Source: an uncultured Bacillota bacterium
GTDB taxonomy: Bacteria; Bacillota; Clostridia; Lachnospirales; Lachnospiraceae
Direction: 5' to 3'
Assembly: GCA_949291945.1 (NCBI GenBank)
Contig: CASEXH010000019.1
Coordinates: 1-64,000, forward strand
DNA: 64,000 nt
A program made the translations under genes and the position numbers. Of this stretch, positions 61,658-64,000 are shown in pieces (positions within the stretch are counted from its first letter, which is position 1; each line of letters opens with the position of its first letter). Under the pieces are notes generated by a model. The model saw only the letters and a list, made by a program, of their open reading frames with translations. It searched no databases and had not been told where the DNA came from.

Positions 61658-61831
61658 TCAGCCATTCAATTTATCAAGCAGCCTCTTGATTACAAGCTTT
61701 GCGACATCCAGATCCTGGATTTCTGCGACCCTCTGATATTGGTCGAAGTTGTCGTATCGTTTGTTAAGAATGTCCGCTACAGTTTCGTCAGCTTCCTGCG
61801 TGATTTTCCCTGTTCTTTCAAAGTCGATCAT
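61658..61831 (-). CDS. Small helical element protein (57 residues)
   Basis: 57 residues, predicted helical and charged (ITQEADETVADILNK, then AEIQDLDVAKLVIKRLLDKL). TAGGAGG site, exact promoter motif and its own terminator make a complete cassette. It could be a small DNA- or protein-binding regulator; no family recognised. Confidence 0.6.
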   Translation of the reverse strand: MIDFERTGKITQEADETVADILNKRYDNFDQYQRVAEIQDLDVAKLVIKRLLDKLNG

Positions 61832-61855
61832 AGTTATAACACCTCCTATTATTTA

Positions 61856-61873
61856 TGATTCATTTAAAATATG
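61856..61873 (-). promoter_or_regulatory. Element promoter motif, copy 16
   Basis: CATATT-N6-GAATCA, exact, with TCATTT exactly 17 bp upstream, 24 nt before the 57-residue gene. Confidence 0.65.
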
Positions 61874-61892
61874 GCTAAAGATATGAAAGAAA

Positions 61893-61914
61893 ATGAGCCG
61901 CCTAAGCGACTCAT
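61893..61914 (-). terminator. Terminator of the three-gene unit 62423-62156-61931
   Basis: ATGAGCCGC pairs with GCGACTCAT (9 bp, one G-U) followed by TTTTC on the - strand, 17 bp past the stop. Confidence 0.75.
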
Positions 61915-61930
61915 CTTTCCTGGATACAAA

Positions 61931-62143
61931 TTAGTATAAATCTACAAATAGGCCACGATCAGGCGTGTAACCACCTGCCTGGATAATCTTCATCTGATTA
62001 TCCCTTCTTACTACAGCAAGATTGTTCACACCGTCTAAATTAACTGCATCGTAATTAACGGATTTCGTATAATCTACGAACGCATTGCAGTTTACCGGAT
62101 TAATGTAAATATCTTTTTTGTCCCCAATCAATGTGACATGCAT
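61931..62143 (-). CDS. Small element protein (70 residues)
   Basis: 70 residues, beta-rich (MHVTLIGDKKDIYINPVNC). AGGAGG just before the ATG, 12 bp after the previous stop, no motif of its own; third gene of the unit starting at 63178. Unknown function. Confidence 0.55.
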   Translation of the reverse strand: MHVTLIGDKKDIYINPVNCNAFVDYTKSVNYDAVNLDGVNNLAVVRRDNQMKIIQAGGYTPDRGLFVDLY

Positions 62144-62155
62144 ATTAAAGTCCTC

Positions 62156-62410
62156 CTAATCTGTTACATTGAGCAGGTATCTATAAGTACCTGTCGGATT
62201 CTGAATTGTTTGTTCATCATCCAGAAGCCTTAAAGTAGCGTTAAATCTTCGTTTCAGCTCTTTTTTAATAGCTTTCTGAGCAATTTCTTTATCCATCTCA
62301 TTGATTCTGCTGGATTCGAATGCATATGATTCAATTAGTTCCTCTGTCGTATATAACCTGTAATTGCAAATTCCATTTAATTTAGCTTTGCTATGATTTT
62401 CTCGACTCAT
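62156..62410 (-). CDS. Small element protein (84 residues)
   Basis: 84 residues, mostly helical and charged (MDKEIAQKAIKKELKRRF). AAGGAGG site, 12 bp after the EYGGF-family gene. Second gene of the unit. Unknown function. Confidence 0.55.
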   Translation of the reverse strand: MSRENHSKAKLNGICNYRLYTTEELIESYAFESSRINEMDKEIAQKAIKKELKRRFNATLRLLDDEQTIQNPTGTYRYLLNVTD

Positions 62411-62422
62411 TTTTTCTCCTCC

Positions 62423-63178
62423 TTAGTGGCAATCGCCTTTATAGTTTGGGCAATATACATCGGAGAAGTGGCATTTAAAACCGTACCAGATTCCCTTTTC
62501 ATCAAATACATCCCATGCAGCAGAAAGAACCTCTTTCCTGCAATTGATTTCGTCTCTGATATCATTACGGTTCTGCTGTAACCATTTATAAGTTACATCG
62601 AATTTGCTCTTGAGCTCATCGATATATACGCAGAATACTCCTGATGTTGTGTTCTGGATCCCCGTTTCGATAATGTAATTAACGATACGTTTGATTACCA
62701 TTTCTTTGGAGAAGAAGAACTTAGAAAGCTCATCTGTCAGGAATTCAGCTCGCTCACTTTGATCATTAAAATAGTGCTGAAATTCTTTTGATTTGACAAT
62801 CTCATAAGCTTTATCCAAGTTATCTGAAACTGCGCCAATTCCGATCGATTCCAGTGTTGATGAAAGATCATCTTCTGTCCACGATTCTGTGTACCAACAA
62901 TTTTCTTTCCGGATGATAGCGGAATCAAGATCAGCTTCTTCCTCTGAATCGCGCCATGGATTAACAGCTGTTTCGACTTTACGGCAGCGCACTTGGACTG
63001 TAGTAAGATCATAATCCGTGTCGTAATGTTCATTGCTGAGTTGTGCTTTTTCAATGGTTCTGTTATGGCAGATCAGTTGACCGATCGGCGTAAGAAACAT
63101 TAAGTCCAATTTACCAGTTTTGCGGTCTTTAACAAAACCTCCATATTCAATTTCTTCGTATCCGTTTTCTTTCTTCAT
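62423..63178 (-). CDS. EYGGF/PWR-family element protein 2
   Basis: 251 residues from the ATG after AAAAGGAGG (the open frame runs 19 codons further up through the motif). N-terminal EYGGF, TGKLDL, RCRKVE-x3-NPWR and the acidic EEEADLDS stretch align with the 182-residue protein at 49729. The C-terminal about 130 residues are a different, helical, charged domain. It heads a three-gene unit. Unknown function; probably a modular family with a shared N-terminal domain. Confidence 0.65.
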   Translation of the reverse strand: MKKENGYEEIEYGGFVKDRKTGKLDLMFLTPIGQLICHNRTIEKAQLSNEHYDTDYDLTTVQVRCRKVETAVNPWRDSEEEADLDSAIIRKENCWYTESWTEDDLSSTLESIGIGAVSDNLDKAYEIVKSKEFQHYFNDQSERAEFLTDELSKFFFSKEMVIKRIVNYIIETGIQNTTSGVFCVYIDELKSKFDVTYKWLQQNRNDIRDEINCRKEVLSAAWDVFDEKGIWYGFKCHFSDVYCPNYKGDCH

Positions 63179-63199
63179 TTTTGGTTCCTCCTTTTTTTT

Positions 63200-63217
63200 T
63201 GATTCAAAGGAAATATG
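63200..63217 (-). promoter_or_regulatory. Element promoter motif, copy 17
   Basis: CATATT-N6-GAATCA, exact, 21 nt before the EYGGF/PWR protein 2 gene. Confidence 0.65.
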
Positions 63218-63238
63218 GTTTAAAATTGCATACAAAAA

Positions 63239-63259
63239 GCTGACACTGATTGTGCCAGC
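63239..63259 (-). terminator. Terminator of the single-pass membrane protein gene
   Basis: GCTGACAC pairs with GTGCCAGC (one G-U) and the - strand continues TTTTTG, 16 bp past the stop. Confidence 0.75.
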
Positions 63260-63274
63260 CTTAGGAAATTTGAT

Positions 63275-63985
63275 TCATTGGATGAATTTATCCTTATAAG
63301 TATCAAAAGTTATTATTAAGGATGAAAGATCATCTTCATCTTGGAATATTGCACGATATTTAATTTCTATCTCATAGTCTTTCAGTAAATGGCGCATAGC
63401 TCTTATCTGGTGAGTTATTTCTTCTTGATTCATGTTTTCAGGGTTATCCGGTTCAAAAACTAAAAGATAAAGACTTTCTTTTGAAGGAAGTGGATCACCA
63501 ATAATATCGATTTCATAACTGTTAATCCAACTGCTGTCTATGTATACAGAAACAGGTCCATTTTCATCCGCACTTTCATATGTTTCCAGTTTGCTTTCAT
63601 CCGGAATAATAGTGCCATTTTGGTCTTTTTCAGGCAATTCCTCTTCGACACAATAATAAAGATCTTTATAAGATTTTTCGATCCCATTATCTTTTATAAT
63701 TATATCTTCGATTACTATTATACTTTCACCTACATTTTCTATGCTTACAGTAACGTCATTAGCATGATAAGTGATAGTATCATTTAGACATGGTGTTTGT
63801 AGTAATCGGTCAAATTCAGCATTTTTTTGTTCTATTGATATTTGTCGCACAGAGATTATTACGGTTGCTATTATTGTTATAATTGAAATAGTAAGCGTAA
63901 TAGGATTTTGCCTTACCTCTTTTTTAGCCTGTTTTAAAAGCTTTTTGGGAAAACTTTTCTTTTTACTATCTTTTTCATTCTTCAT
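63275..63985 (-). CDS. Single-pass membrane element protein
   Basis: 236 residues. A Lys-rich N terminus (KKKSFPKKLLKQAKK) is followed by one membrane helix (about 29-49) and a C-terminal soluble, acidic, beta-rich domain of about 180 residues, partly Ig-like in its strand pattern. ATG 8 nt after GGAG; its promoter would lie beyond the window. No family recognised. Confidence 0.6.
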   Translation of the reverse strand: MKNEKDSKKKSFPKKLLKQAKKEVRQNPITLTISIITIIATVIISVRQISIEQKNAEFDRLLQTPCLNDTITYHANDVTVSIENVGESIIVIEDIIIKDNGIEKSYKDLYYCVEEELPEKDQNGTIIPDESKLETYESADENGPVSVYIDSSWINSYEIDIIGDPLPSKESLYLLVFEPDNPENMNQEEITHQIRAMRHLLKDYEIEIKYRAIFQDEDDLSSLIITFDTYKDKFIQ

Positions 63986-64000
63986 ATACATCACTCCACG

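Overview
The window looks like a chromosome segment of a gut-type Lachnospiraceae (Clostridia) bacterium with a large accessory element inserted in it. The evidence is Gram-positive style housekeeping genes (sepF/ylmH, mreBCD-minDE-rodA, an endonuclease-type mutL), AGGAGG ribosome sites, moderate G+C, and a clearly AT-richer right end. No rRNA, tRNA or CRISPR array was seen.

Layout. (1) 0.3-13.5 kb, + strand: a tightly coupled surface-glycan operon. It holds an ABC-2 permease and ATPase, two COG5610-type HAD proteins (one with fibronectin-III-like repeats), an initiating sugar-phosphate transferase, two hexapeptide acyltransferases, and a probable CMP-ulosonate module. That module is a DRE-TIM aldolase, a KdsC-like phosphatase, a KdsB-like cytidylyltransferase and a sialyltransferase-like glycosyltransferase. 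(2) 13.5-17 kb: a broken ibrA-like gene, an intact ibrB-like gene and a GH31 glycosidase. (3) 17.1-27.7 kb: a tyrosine recombinase, dtd, a TtcA-like protein, a cytidylate-kinase-like protein, and the run yggS-sepF-ylmH-aroB-lspA-rluD. (4) 27.9-37.7 kb, - strand: a cell-shape and division operon, radC-mreBCD-PBP2-minD-minE-rodA-mgsA, ending in a D,D-carboxypeptidase homologue whose active-site motifs are all altered. (5) 37.7-49 kb, - strand: two flavoproteins, a PLP lyase, miaA, mutL, mutS and miaB.

(6) About 49.05 kb to the window end: an AT-rich accessory element, not closed in this window. It carries about 27 mostly small genes, nearly all on the - strand. Recognisable members are a macro-domain protein, a cytosine-C5 methyltransferase with repeated target-recognition units, HicAB, a YodL-domain protein, an orphan FtsK-gamma-like winged helix and zinc-ribbon proteins. 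Two features unify the region. Seventeen start sites carry the same compact motif, CATATT-N6-GAATCA, 15-24 nt before the start codon, and most genes end in their own hairpin terminator, so the region is an array of self-contained cassettes. In addition, three noncoding units share a 16-nt core (CGTWTCCCTWWCGACA), a TTTTCGCA box at exactly the same distance and a downstream terminator. They look like a family of element-borne small RNAs. I could not match the motif or the RNA family to anything known; together they are the best candidate for an undescribed regulatory system here.
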